60,057 nt of DNA, from contig SVPL01000009.1 in NCBI GenBank assembly GCA_015065925.1, positions 1-60,057 on the forward strand. Reading direction: 5' to 3'. The translations under genes were made by a program, and so were the position numbers. Shown here one piece after another: positions 36,762 to 45,056 of this stretch (the stretch's first letter is position 1; every line of letters begins with the position of its first letter). The DNA comes from Oscillospiraceae bacterium. Its GTDB lineage: Bacteria; Bacillota; Clostridia; Oscillospirales; Acutalibacteraceae. The notes under the pieces are model-generated. The model did not search any database. It was not told the DNA's origin and saw only the letters and a list, made by a program, of their open reading frames with translations.

Positions 36762-37433
36762 ATGCGTGAAGATATTTGTACAATACCCGTCAGTGATGTT
36801 TTTGAGGTAAGTGACGGTTGTCCTATTTGCCGTATGTATGATACACTTGAAAAACGGGCAGTTGACTATATTACGGGTGCGGCGATGATGGAGCCTGATG
36901 TTAGAATGGTTACCAACAAAAAAGGCTTTTGCGGTAATCATCTTTATAAAATGGTTAAGGAAAAAAGCGGTCTTTCCTTGGCTTTAATGCTTCAAACCCA
37001 TATTGAAAATTTAGGCGAAGATTTATTTGAAAAAGGTGATAAGGACGGTAAAATTGCCGCCGAGCGTCTCAGCAGTTGTTTTCTTTGTGAGAAAATCAAC
37101 TGGGGTATGGAGCGAATGATTGAAACCATATACATAACCTATGAAAACGATAAAGATTTCAGAGAAATGTTTGATAATCAACCAACCTTCTGTTTACCCC
37201 ATTACAGTTTGATTTTATCGGGTGTAAAAAAATCACGGCTGAAAAAATACAGTAGCGAATTTAGAAATTCACTTAAAAACATTACCAAAAATCAACTTAA
37301 TGAATTAAATTCAGATTTACTCCACTTTTGCAGTATGTTTGATTACCGCAATCGCGGCGGTGATTGGGGTAATTCCAAAACAGCAATTGCAAGAACATTA
37401 AGCTTTAGAAACGGCTACGAGCAGGAAAAATAA
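36762..37433 (+). CDS. DUF6062 family cysteine-rich protein
   Basis: 223 aa, cytosolic. Two similar halves each hold a Cys pair and a later Cys-His: CPIC...FCGNH and CFLC...FCLPH, a metal-binding arrangement. The start (IPVSDVFEVSDGCPICRMYD) is typical of DUF6062. Function is unknown. It is in tandem with the SGNH genes 18 bp downstream. Confidence 0.8.
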   Translation: MREDICTIPVSDVFEVSDGCPICRMYDTLEKRAVDYITGAAMMEPDVRMVTNKKGFCGNHLYKMVKEKSGLSLALMLQTHIENLGEDLFEKGDKDGKIAAERLSSCFLCEKINWGMERMIETIYITYENDKDFREMFDNQPTFCLPHYSLILSGVKKSRLKKYSSEFRNSLKNITKNQLNELNSDLLHFCSMFDYRNRGGDWGNSKTAIARTLSFRNGYEQEK

Positions 37434-37451
37434 TTAAAAGAGGTTTTTAAA

Positions 37452-38543
37452 ATGAGAATTGAAGATGTAGATAAAAATATGTATATTGGTAGTAATATTG
37501 ATGCCGAAAACACCGATTTTTATTTGGCAACAGAGGAGCCTTTTGAGTTTTTTGGTTGCTATCAGTATGGTGTTGACGGTCAACTCTCACATAGAATTCC
37601 ACCCGAAATTGCCGAAAAAATTTCGCCACAGTTAGTTTGGCTTAATAAAACTCATTCGGGTGTTAGAATTGCTTTTTCTACCAATTCACCGTTTGTTAGT
37701 TTTTTAGTAGAAGCAAGTGGATTTGGCAGAACTGTTGACGATGCCCTATCGGGTTCAGCAGGTATTTTTGTTACCGCTGCCGAAGATGGAAAAGAACAAA
37801 GGTACATAAGCAGAATTTCACCAACCTTTGAGGAGCTTTATAAGGAAATGTCGGGTGAAGGCGCTAAGTTTTCAGGCACTATTAATTTGGGTGACAACAA
37901 AAATCGTCAGGTAATTGTTTGGCTACCAATCTTAACCGACTATAAAAAGCTCTATATCGGTGTGCAAAAGGGTGCAAATATTGGTGCTTTTGATGGGTAT
38001 AAATATAAAACTCCCGTTGTTTTTTACGGTTCTTCCATCACAATGGGATGTGGCTCCTCTGCGCCTGTTAATACCTATCCCGCCTTGGTTTCAAGAACTT
38101 TAAATACCGATTTTATTAATCTTGGATTTTCGGGCAATGCAAAGGGTGAACCCGAAGTTGCAGAGTACATAGCATCTCTTGATATGTCAGCTTTTGTTTA
38201 TGATTATGACTACAACGCGCCTTCTGTAGAGCATTTAGAAGCTACCCACGAAAAGTTCTTTAAAATCATAAGAGAAAAACAGCCGAATTTGCCAATTATT
38301 ATGATGTCACGACCTAATCTTCCCGATAATTTAGAAACCGCAAAAAGATTTAATGTTATTATGAATACCTTTTTAAATGCCAAAAAATCGGGTGATAACA
38401 GGGTGTGGTTAATTAATGGTGCCAATATTTTTGACGGTGCTTATCGTGATTGCTGTACTCACGAAAATTGCCATCCAAACGATTTGGGATATATGAAAAT
38501 GGCAGAGGCTGTTTCGGCACTTTTAAAAGAGCATTTGAGGTAA
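37452..38543 (+). CDS. SGNH/GDSL hydrolase, first tandem copy
   Basis: 363 aa. An N-terminal beta domain (about 1-165) is followed by an SGNH hydrolase domain: block I GSSITMGCGSS (nucleophile Ser), block II NLGFSGNAKGE, block III DYDYNAPS and block V CHPNDLGYMKM. No signal peptide. Such two-domain enzymes are esterases acting on acetylated sugars or peptidoglycan, perhaps intracellularly. It is 6 bp from its paralogue. Confidence 0.87.
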   Translation: MRIEDVDKNMYIGSNIDAENTDFYLATEEPFEFFGCYQYGVDGQLSHRIPPEIAEKISPQLVWLNKTHSGVRIAFSTNSPFVSFLVEASGFGRTVDDALSGSAGIFVTAAEDGKEQRYISRISPTFEELYKEMSGEGAKFSGTINLGDNKNRQVIVWLPILTDYKKLYIGVQKGANIGAFDGYKYKTPVVFYGSSITMGCGSSAPVNTYPALVSRTLNTDFINLGFSGNAKGEPEVAEYIASLDMSAFVYDYDYNAPSVEHLEATHEKFFKIIREKQPNLPIIMMSRPNLPDNLETAKRFNVIMNTFLNAKKSGDNRVWLINGANIFDGAYRDCCTHENCHPNDLGYMKMAEAVSALLKEHLR

Positions 38544-38549
38544 AAAACT

Positions 38550-39620
38550 ATGCAAATAAATTTAACTGAATTAGATAAAAATTTTAAACAGTCTACCACT
38601 CTTGATTTGGCAGATTTGGTGTATCACTATTATTTAAACGGAGAATTTACCATTTCGGGGGCAGACCATTATAGCGAAAAGGGTAAATGTCTTGTTCGTA
38701 TGCCTTATGATGTTCTGGATAAGGTTACATCTGAAGCGGGGAACAATAATGTCTTCAACCTTGCCCATTGCCCTGCAGGTGTTAGAATTCGTTTTAAAAC
38801 CAATTCTCCTTATATTGCTCTTAAAAGCGTTAACGAAAACAAGTCTTGCGGATTTTTCAACTTTGATATATACGAAAGAAAAGGCTTCACATACAGTCAC
38901 ATTAAAAATCTCTCAGGTGTTGGAAACATCACTAATTTTGAAAGCTTTGTGAATGTTGGTGATGAAAGCCTAAAGGAATTTGAAATTCAACTGCCTATTT
39001 TAACCTGTGTGAATGATTTGTATATTGGATTAAAAGAAGGTTCTGTGATTGAAGCGCCAAGTGAATATTATTATGAAAAGCCTATTGTGTTTTATGGTTC
39101 GTCAATTACTCACGGCGCATCGTCTTCTCGTCCCGGTAATGCCTATACAGCCATTATTTCTCGCAGACTTTCAGCAGATTATATTAATCTGGGCTTTTCG
39201 GGTAATGCAAAGGGCGAAAAGGCTATGGCGGAGTATATTTCAACACTTGAAATGTCGGCTTTTGTGTTGGATTATGACCATAATGCACCAACTCCCGAGC
39301 ATTTAGAAGCAACACACGAAAAATTCTTTAAAATCATCAGGGAAAAGCAACCCGATTTGCCAATTGTTATGGTTTCAAGACCAAATACTCTTTATAACAC
39401 CTTAGATGATGCCAAAAGAAGAAATATTGTTTTTGATACATACTTTAATGCAAAATCTGAAGGAGATAATAATGTCTATTTTGTAGATGGAAGCAGTTTC
39501 CTTTTGAGTGATACTGCCGATACTCAAATAGTTGACCAATGTCACCCAAGCGATGCAGGATTTTTGCGTATGGCAGAGGTAATTGGTGCAGTGCTTAAAG
39601 CTGCCATAAGAAAGGAATAA
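38550..39620 (+). CDS. SGNH/GDSL hydrolase, second tandem copy
   Basis: 356 aa, the same domain order as the gene before it. Block I GSSITHGASSS, block II NLGFSGNAKGE, DYDHNAP and QCHPSDAG. The stretch HLEATHEKFFKIIREKQP is identical in both, showing a tandem duplication followed by divergence of the N-terminal domain. No signal peptide. It precedes the lysozyme gene. Confidence 0.87.
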   Translation: MQINLTELDKNFKQSTTLDLADLVYHYYLNGEFTISGADHYSEKGKCLVRMPYDVLDKVTSEAGNNNVFNLAHCPAGVRIRFKTNSPYIALKSVNENKSCGFFNFDIYERKGFTYSHIKNLSGVGNITNFESFVNVGDESLKEFEIQLPILTCVNDLYIGLKEGSVIEAPSEYYYEKPIVFYGSSITHGASSSRPGNAYTAIISRRLSADYINLGFSGNAKGEKAMAEYISTLEMSAFVLDYDHNAPTPEHLEATHEKFFKIIREKQPDLPIVMVSRPNTLYNTLDDAKRRNIVFDTYFNAKSEGDNNVYFVDGSSFLLSDTADTQIVDQCHPSDAGFLRMAEVIGAVLKAAIRKE

Positions 39621-39627
39621 GAGATTT

Positions 39628-40551
39628 ATGAAAAAAATCTTTATATTACTATTATCGTTAATTTTATCGTTATTGTTGGTTGTTTCGGCATCTGCAGAAG
39701 CCTTTACTCCAATTTACGGAATTGATGTAAGCTATTGGCAGGGAGACATCAATTGGGGTATGGTTGCTAATACAGATAATGAATTTGCTATTATCAGAAT
39801 TGGGTATAACGACAAACAAGACGCACAATTTTTAAATAACTATAATAAAGCTAAGGATGCAGGTATTCCTGTTGGTGCATATATGTACAGCTATGCCGTA
39901 ACCGAGGAAGCGGCTATTGAGGAAGCAAATATCGTCTTGGAACGCATTAAGGGAATGCAATTTGAATATCCTATCTATCTAGATGTTGAGGACCCTAAGC
40001 TTTTAAAGGAAGAATATAATCTTACAAAAGAGCAAAGAACAAAAAATGCACTTGCTTTTGTAAGAACGATGCAGGAAAACGGATATTATGTTGGAGTTTA
40101 CGCAAACCTTTATTGGTTTACAAATTATTTGGATGTAGAGGCAATTCAAAGTGAATGTGAAACTTGGATAGCTCATTATAACGAGAGTTATGATTACAGT
40201 AATACTGCTTACGGTATGTGGCAGTATTCTCAATCAGGTATCGTAGACGGTATAAGTGGAGATGTTGACCTTAATATTTGTTATAAGGATTATCCTTCTA
40301 TTATTAAAAATGGGGGATATAACGGCTTTGAAAAGCCTTCAGATGGTTTGTTAGAGCCTACAGGTGTTAAATATGACATTGATGCAAACGGTGTTTGTAA
40401 TTTGCAAGACCTTGTTGTACTGGCGCAATATGTTGCAGAGTGGAAGGGCTTAGAGTATGTAGAGTCTGAACTGAATGTAAATGGGGATGCAGAAGGAATT
40501 GTTGATTTAACGGATGTGGTGCTTTTATCTCAAATAATTGCAGGTTGGTAA
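39628..40551 (+). CDS. GH25 lysozyme with C-terminal dockerin-like domain
   Basis: 307 aa. Signal peptide (about 1-23, cut after ASA), GH25 muramidase domain (about 26-225) with GIDVSYWQGD, YLDVED and YGMWQYS carrying the catalytic acids. Then a type I dockerin (about 245-307) with two calcium loops DIDANGVCNLQD and NGDAEGIVDLTD; the second has a small insertion. It would cleave peptidoglycan while docked to a cohesin-bearing partner. No cohesin is in the window. Confidence 0.9.
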   Translation: MKKIFILLLSLILSLLLVVSASAEAFTPIYGIDVSYWQGDINWGMVANTDNEFAIIRIGYNDKQDAQFLNNYNKAKDAGIPVGAYMYSYAVTEEAAIEEANIVLERIKGMQFEYPIYLDVEDPKLLKEEYNLTKEQRTKNALAFVRTMQENGYYVGVYANLYWFTNYLDVEAIQSECETWIAHYNESYDYSNTAYGMWQYSQSGIVDGISGDVDLNICYKDYPSIIKNGGYNGFEKPSDGLLEPTGVKYDIDANGVCNLQDLVVLAQYVAEWKGLEYVESELNVNGDAEGIVDLTDVVLLSQIIAGW

Positions 40552-40618
40552 TCGGCACTTTTTATTGATGCTCTATTGTTTTTTAAAAACACAAATAATT
40601 TAATTTGGAGGATGGCTT

Positions 40619-41731
40619 ATGCCCTTTAGTGAGATAAATGAGAATTTTGGTTTTGGATGTATGCGTCTGCCTATGAAGGATGACAATGTGGATTATGATA
40701 CCTTTAACTCAATGATTGATTATTACATAAACGCAGGCTTTAATTATTTTGATACTGCTCACGGTTATATTGACGGAAAAAGTGAGACCGCAATTCGCGA
40801 TTGTCTTGTTGCAAGGTATCCTCGCGATAAATTTATTCTAGCCAACAAGCTTTCTGATTGGTTTGTAAAAAGCGAGGATGAGGTTGTTCCTTTTTTTGAA
40901 AGTCAGCTTGAGCTTTGCGGGGTGGAGTATTTTGATTTTTACTTGTTCCATTCATTAAACTCCAAAAACTATGAAAGACATAAAGCTCTTAACTCCTTTA
41001 ATATTATTAAGGAACTAAAAAATCAGGGTAAAATAAAGCATATTGCACTATCCTTCCACGATAGCGCCGAGGTTTTGGATAAAATTTTAACCGAACAACC
41101 CTTTATTGAGGCTGTTCAGCTTCAAATTAATTATCTGGATTATGATGATCCCGCCGTACAAAGTAAGGCGTGTTATGATGTGGCTGTAAAGCACGGTAAA
41201 CCTATAATAGTAATGGAGCCTGTAAAGGGCGGCACCCTTGTTAATTTGCCGAATGAGGCTAAGGCTTTGTTTGATGCTTTGGGTAAGGCTAGCTACGCTT
41301 CATACGCCCTCAGATATGCCGCTAGTCTTGATAATGTATTTATGACTCTTTCGGGTATGGGCAATATGGAAATGATGCAGGATAATGTAAACACCTTTGC
41401 AAGCTTTGTTCCTATGGACGATAAGGAAATCGCCGTTACCACAAAGGCTAGAGAGGTTATAAGAAAGGCTAAGTTAATACCCTGTACAAGCTGTAATTAT
41501 TGCGCAGATGTCTGCCCTAAAAATATTTCTATTTCTAAAATATTTAACATTTATAATGATTATTCCTTGGCGAGAATTACTAAGGCAGAGATGAAACGCA
41601 CCCTTCCTAACGAGGGCGCAGCTAATTTTGACTGTATTAAATGCGGTAATTGCGAGGGCGTTTGTCCTCAGAGCATAAAAATCCGCGAAAGACTTGAAGG
41701 TATAACCGAATTAATAGAAAAGCCGTTTTAG
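40619..41731 (+). CDS. Aldo/keto reductase with two C-terminal [4Fe-4S] sites
   Basis: 370 aa. AKR barrel (about 1-270) with FNYFDTAHGY and LPMKD start, then a ferredoxin-like tail (about 290-345) with CTSCNYCADVCPK and CIKCGNCEGVCPQ. Such proteins are common in anaerobes and are thought to pass electrons between a sugar/aldehyde substrate and ferredoxin. RBS GGAGG 7 bp upstream. Substrate unknown. Confidence 0.9.
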   Translation: MPFSEINENFGFGCMRLPMKDDNVDYDTFNSMIDYYINAGFNYFDTAHGYIDGKSETAIRDCLVARYPRDKFILANKLSDWFVKSEDEVVPFFESQLELCGVEYFDFYLFHSLNSKNYERHKALNSFNIIKELKNQGKIKHIALSFHDSAEVLDKILTEQPFIEAVQLQINYLDYDDPAVQSKACYDVAVKHGKPIIVMEPVKGGTLVNLPNEAKALFDALGKASYASYALRYAASLDNVFMTLSGMGNMEMMQDNVNTFASFVPMDDKEIAVTTKAREVIRKAKLIPCTSCNYCADVCPKNISISKIFNIYNDYSLARITKAEMKRTLPNEGAANFDCIKCGNCEGVCPQSIKIRERLEGITELIEKPF

Positions 41732-41757
41732 TTTTTCCGAAAGTTAAGAAACACAAA

Positions 41758-41790
41758 AAATCCGTCCTTGTGTAGGGCGGATTTTTGTTT
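41758..41790 (+). terminator. Intrinsic terminator after aldo/keto reductase
   Basis: Stem AAATCCGTCC/GGGCGGATTT followed by TTGTTT. Confidence 0.85.
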
Positions 41791-41828
41791 GGTGGGGGGA
41801 AAAGATTTTCCGTTTGTTGTATAATTAA

Positions 41829-42158
41829 ATAAAAAGTAATGCAAAGGAATTGGATTTAACCCCTAAACAGGTTCGCAGTGCGTTGGAAAAACTCTGCAAA
41901 TCTAAAGAATTGGGCAAACAAGGGGCAAACAAACATACCGTTACAACCGTGATGAAATGGGGAAATTATCAAACATACGAGGAGTCGGATAAGTGTAATG
42001 GGGCAAACCAAGGGCAATCCAATGACATTCAAAAGACAAACCAAGGGCAACAATATAAGAATATAAAGAATAGAAAGAATATAAAGAAGGACGCATACGA
42101 GTCGGCTTATCCAAATGTTCCTGATTTAACTAAAGAATATTTAAAAAGCTTGCTTTAA
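41829..42158 (+). pseudogene. 5'-truncated phage-type replication protein (HTH region)
   Basis: The frame is open from 41829 but no good start or ribosome site exists. The protein LTPKQVRSALEKLCKSKELG and TVTTVMKWGNYQTYEE matches the C-terminal part of winged-helix N-domains in phage replisome organiser (DnaD-like) proteins. A Gln/Asn/Lys-rich linker follows and the usual DnaD domain is missing. It is the relic of a prophage or ICE gene. It lies beside the tRNA-Gln repeats, a plausible old insertion site. Confidence 0.7.
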
Positions 42159-42301
42159 TTTATTTGAATTTTTATTTATCGTTTAGTTTTATTAGTTTTT
42201 AATTTTTATTTAGTTTTATTTATTAGAAATTTTTAATCAAAAAAATGTTGGGGGCATTTTTTGATTAAAAATAGGTCGCTTAAACAAATGGTTAGCCTTA
42301 A

Positions 42302-42410
42302 AATTATTCATTATTCATCAGCCGAAGGCGACTTCATTCTTCATTATTCATTCGAAAATCCGTTCTTTTTTAATGAATAATTAATGATGAATATTGAATA
42401 ATGAATAATT
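42302..42410. repeat. Palindromic MITE-like AT-rich repeat
   Basis: A perfect 16-bp inverted repeat AATTATTCATTATTCA (42302-42317) and TGAATAATGAATAATT (42395-42410) surrounds a 77-bp core containing a second nested inverted repeat (TTCATTATTCATT at 42340-42352 and AATGAATAATTAATGATGAA at 42372-42391). No coding. The flank 42160-42301 is T-rich and holds no other feature. Confidence 0.75.
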
Positions 42411-42414
42411 GGGG

Positions 42415-42448
42415 CGAAAATCCGCCCTCTTTCGAGAACGGATTTTCG
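42415..42448 (-). terminator. Terminator-like hairpin after tRNA-Gln
   Basis: CGAAAATCCG (42415-42424) pairs with CGGATTTTCG (42439-42448). A third copy, CGAAAATCCGTTCT at 42353-42366, can pair with AGAACGGATTTTCG at 42435-42448 as an alternative. Confidence 0.6.
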
Positions 42449-42450
42449 TT

Positions 42451-42525
42451 TGGCTGGGGTGGCAGGATTCGAACCTACGAATGCAGCAGTCAAAGTGCTG
42501 TGTCTTACCGCTTGACGACACCCCA
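42451..42525 (-). tRNA. tRNA-Gln (TTG anticodon)
   Basis: 72-nt body with encoded CCA (42451-42453). Acceptor TGGGGTG pairs with CACCCCA; anticodon stem CAGCA/TGCTG frames loop CTTTGAC with anticodon TTG; T arm TAGGTTCGAATCCTG. It is the only full copy; two truncated ones lie upstream on the same strand. Confidence 0.93.
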
Positions 42526-42671
42526 ATATTTAATTTTAAAATGAATCCTGCCACGGTGGCAGGGTACTCTGCGCTACGGTTTTTTCGAACACTGCGAGTG
42601 TTACCGAAAAAACTTCGCTGCTCGAGACTTCGCAGATTGCAAAGCCTAACGCGGCTTTGCAACTACTTCGA

Positions 42672-42727
42672 CGAACCTACGAATGCAGCAGTCAAAGTGC
42701 TGTGTCTTACCGCTTGACGACACCCCA
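42672..42727 (-). pseudogene. Truncated tRNA-Gln, copy 2
   Basis: Identical to tRNA-Gln from its 5' end to the T loop, then replaced by insert sequence. It lacks the 3' T-stem strand, acceptor strand and CCA. Confidence 0.85.
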
Positions 42728-42873
42728 ATATTTAATTTTAAAATAAATCCTGCCACGGTGGCAGGGTACTCTGCGCTACGGTTTTTTCGAACACTGCGAG
42801 TGTTACCGAAAAAACTTCGCTGCTCGAGACTTCGCAGATTGCAAAGCCTAACGCGGCTTTGCAACTACTCCGA

Positions 42874-42929
42874 CGAACCTACGAATGCAGCAGTCAAAGT
42901 GCTGTGTCTTACCGCTTGACGACACCCCA
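42874..42929 (-). pseudogene. Truncated tRNA-Gln, copy 3
   Basis: Same 56-nt truncation as the copy at 42672, joined to the same insert sequence with a one-base change near the junction. Confidence 0.85.
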
Positions 42930-42946
42930 ATATTGAGTTTGAAATG

Positions 42947-43024
42947 TGGGGTGGATAATCGGGTTCGAACCGACGACCTCCAGGGCCACAACCTGGCACT
43001 CTAACCAGCTGAGCTATATCCACC
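42947..43024 (-). tRNA. tRNA-His (GTG anticodon)
   Basis: Anticodon stem CCAGG/CCTGG with loop TTGTGGC (anticodon GTG), an encoded G-1 opposite C73, and encoded CCA (42947-42949). T arm CGGTTCGAACCCG. It is the first gene of the minus-strand tRNA unit. Confidence 0.95.
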
Positions 43025-43043
43025 ATATTCAAACGCAATAACA

Positions 43044-43071
43044 ATTATACCATTAAAAGTGAATTTGTCAA
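43044..43071 (-). promoter_or_regulatory. Sigma-A promoter of the tRNA-His/Gln unit
   Basis: On the minus strand TTGACA (43066-43071), 16 bp, TATAAT (43044-43049). Confidence 0.8.
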
Positions 43072-43229
43072 GTGTTTTTTCGTATTTTTTTTAAAAAAGT
43101 CAAATTAGCCAAACCCAAAGAATAATTCGCGGTTTTTATAGCTAATTTAATATATCAAAATATTGATGGTGACTGTATTTTTTTGTTTAACCTGGAAATA
43201 ATAAGTAAAAATATTTTGGAGTGATTTTT

Positions 43230-44462
43230 ATGGTAACAATAAAATCAGTTAAGGGCTTGCAGATTTTGGATTCACGGGGAAATCCTACTGTTTGCGCTCA
43301 GGTAGTGTTATCTGACGGTAGCGCAGGAGTAGGAATTGCACCCTCGGGCGCTTCTACAGGCGCCTACGAGGCGTGCGAGCTTCGAGACGGGGATAAATCC
43401 TTTTACGGCGGTAAGGCAGTAACAAATGCAGTTGAAAACATCAATAATAGCATTGCCAAAAATTTATGTGAGCTGGTTAGTCCGACTCAATACTCTGTTG
43501 ATAGCACTATGATTGCGCTTGACGGCACAGAAAATAAATCATCCTTAGGCGCAAATGCAATTCTTGCAGTATCCATTGCTTTTGCCCGCGCAATGGCAGA
43601 CTCGCACAAATTACCCCTTTACAGATATTTGGGTGGGATAGGCGGCAAAACCTTGCCAACTCCTATGATGAATATTTTAAACGGTGGCGCCCACGCTTCA
43701 AATAATGTTGATATTCAAGAATTTATGATACTTCCGAAGGGTGAAAATTTTGCTGAGTCCCTTCGTATGGGAAGTGAGATTTATCACAAATTAGGAAAAA
43801 TTTTGCGTGATAGGGGACTGAGCTCAGGTGTTGGTGACGAGGGTGGCTTTGCTCCCAATATCGACTCCGACCGCGATGCTTTAGAGCTTATATGTGAAGC
43901 GGTTGTATCTGCGGGTTACGGATTTAATGAGGTAGGTCTTGCCCTTGATGTTGCTTCGAGTGAATGGTACCGCGACGGCAAATATTATCTTCCAAAGCGT
44001 GGCAGATATATGTCATCTGATGAGTTGATTGATATGGTAGAAAATCTTTGTAAGGATTTTCCTATTGCTTCTGTGGAGGACCCGCTTTCTGAGGATGATT
44101 GGGATGGTTGGAATAAAATTACAAAGCGTCTTGGAAAGAACATTCAGCTTGTTGGTGATGATTTATTTGTTACCAACACCGATAGATTGATAATGGGATT
44201 TGAAAATAAAGCGGCTAATGCCATTTTAATCAAACCCAATCAAATTGGTACCGTCAGCGAAACTCTGGAGGTTATTGATTTGGCGCTCAAAAATGGTTAT
44301 AAAGCTGTAATTTCCCATCGTTCCGGTGAAAGCGAAGACACCTTCATATCTGATTTAGCAGTTGCGGTTAATGCAAATATGATTAAAAGTGGCGCGCCCT
44401 GCAGAACCGACCGTGTAGCAAAATATAACAGATTGCTTGCAATAGAGGATGCCCTTTTGTGA
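43230..44462 (+). CDS. eno: Enolase
   Basis: Glycolytic 2-phosphoglycerate dehydratase, 410 aa. PSGASTGAYEACELRDGD, GVGDEGGFAPN, KPNQIGT and SHRSGESED carry the substrate and Mg sites. ATG at 43230 fits TTGGAG 8 bp upstream; GTG at 43221 is too close. The length is slightly short of the usual ~430. Confidence 0.96.
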   Translation: MVTIKSVKGLQILDSRGNPTVCAQVVLSDGSAGVGIAPSGASTGAYEACELRDGDKSFYGGKAVTNAVENINNSIAKNLCELVSPTQYSVDSTMIALDGTENKSSLGANAILAVSIAFARAMADSHKLPLYRYLGGIGGKTLPTPMMNILNGGAHASNNVDIQEFMILPKGENFAESLRMGSEIYHKLGKILRDRGLSSGVGDEGGFAPNIDSDRDALELICEAVVSAGYGFNEVGLALDVASSEWYRDGKYYLPKRGRYMSSDELIDMVENLCKDFPIASVEDPLSEDDWDGWNKITKRLGKNIQLVGDDLFVTNTDRLIMGFENKAANAILIKPNQIGTVSETLEVIDLALKNGYKAVISHRSGESEDTFISDLAVAVNANMIKSGAPCRTDRVAKYNRLLAIEDALL

Positions 44463-44479
44463 TTTCGGTTATAAGACAT

Positions 44480-44527
44480 CCCCTTTAAATAATATATATT
44501 AATCAGCAAATAATATTTAAAAAGGGG
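44480..44527 (+). promoter_or_regulatory. Hairpin that can mask the tspO ribosome site
   Basis: CCCCTTTAAAT (44480-44490) can pair with ATTTAAAAAGGGG (44515-44527), which contains the AAGGGG ribosome site of the next gene. It may also act as an enolase terminator, but no T tract follows. Confidence 0.45.
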
Positions 44528-44534
44528 TAGTGCT

Positions 44535-45008
44535 ATGGTTATTCGAACTATTAAACTGAAAAAATTACTTTTGTATCTTGCTTTAACCTTCGTTTTTGGC
44601 TTTATAGGTGCTTTGCTTGGCGGTGGCACAGGTCAGATATATTCTTCCATTAATAAACCGCCACTTTCGCCACCCGCAATAGTTTTTCCTATTGTTTGGA
44701 GCATTTTGTATCTTCTGATGGGTATTTCTGCATATTTTTTAAGTAATGAAAGAAATCCAAAGACCTCTGATTTACTAAAGCTATACTGGATACAGCTTGT
44801 ACTAAACGCCTTATGGCCCTTGGTGTTTTGGAGATTGGAAGCCTACAAATTAGCGGCAGTTATTATTGTGTTGATTTTAATTTTGGTTGTGATAATTACA
44901 ATCAAAGCCTTTAAAATTAATAAGCTCAGCTCATATTTGCTTATACCGTATATTATTTGGCTTTTATTTGCCCTTTATTTGAATATAGCTATTGCGGTTT
45001 TGAATTAA
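44535..45008 (+). CDS. tspO: TspO/MBR family membrane protein
   Basis: 157 aa with five membrane helices. Family blocks KPPLSPPAIVFPIVWSILYL and WIQLVLNALWPLVFW are clear. TspO binds porphyrins and related ligands; its role in this organism is unknown. RBS AAGGGG 8 bp before ATG lies in a possible hairpin. Confidence 0.92.
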   Translation: MVIRTIKLKKLLLYLALTFVFGFIGALLGGGTGQIYSSINKPPLSPPAIVFPIVWSILYLLMGISAYFLSNERNPKTSDLLKLYWIQLVLNALWPLVFWRLEAYKLAAVIIVLILILVVIITIKAFKINKLSSYLLIPYIIWLLFALYLNIAIAVLN

Positions 45009-45011
45009 AAA

Positions 45012-45048
45012 AATCGAGTAGAATGACCGAAAATCATTCTACTCGATT
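45012..45048. terminator. Bidirectional terminator between tspO and SPFH gene
   Basis: 15-bp stem AATCGAGTAGAATGA/TCATTCTACTCGATT with a 7-base loop. Confidence 0.88.
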
Positions 45049-45056
45049 AAATATTA

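Larger units (their letters stand above)
42470..42929 (-). repeat. 202-bp tandem repeat with truncated tRNA-Gln copies
   Basis: Units begin at 42470, 42672 and 42874 (third unit partial), differing at only a few bases. Each unit holds the 5' 56 nt of tRNA-Gln plus a ~130-bp insert full of hairpins: CCTGCCACGGTGGCAGG, a GTTTTTTCG/CGAAAAAAC pair and GCAAAGCC/GGCTTTGC. Confidence 0.9.

Noticed and set aside
42344-42919. Several short open frames repeated on both strands
   Set aside because: They are translations of tRNA-Gln and the 202-bp repeat; their identity to each other only reflects the DNA repeat.
42470-42929. Repeats considered as a CRISPR array
   Set aside because: Units are 202 bp, contiguous, contain tRNA sequence and have no unique spacers.
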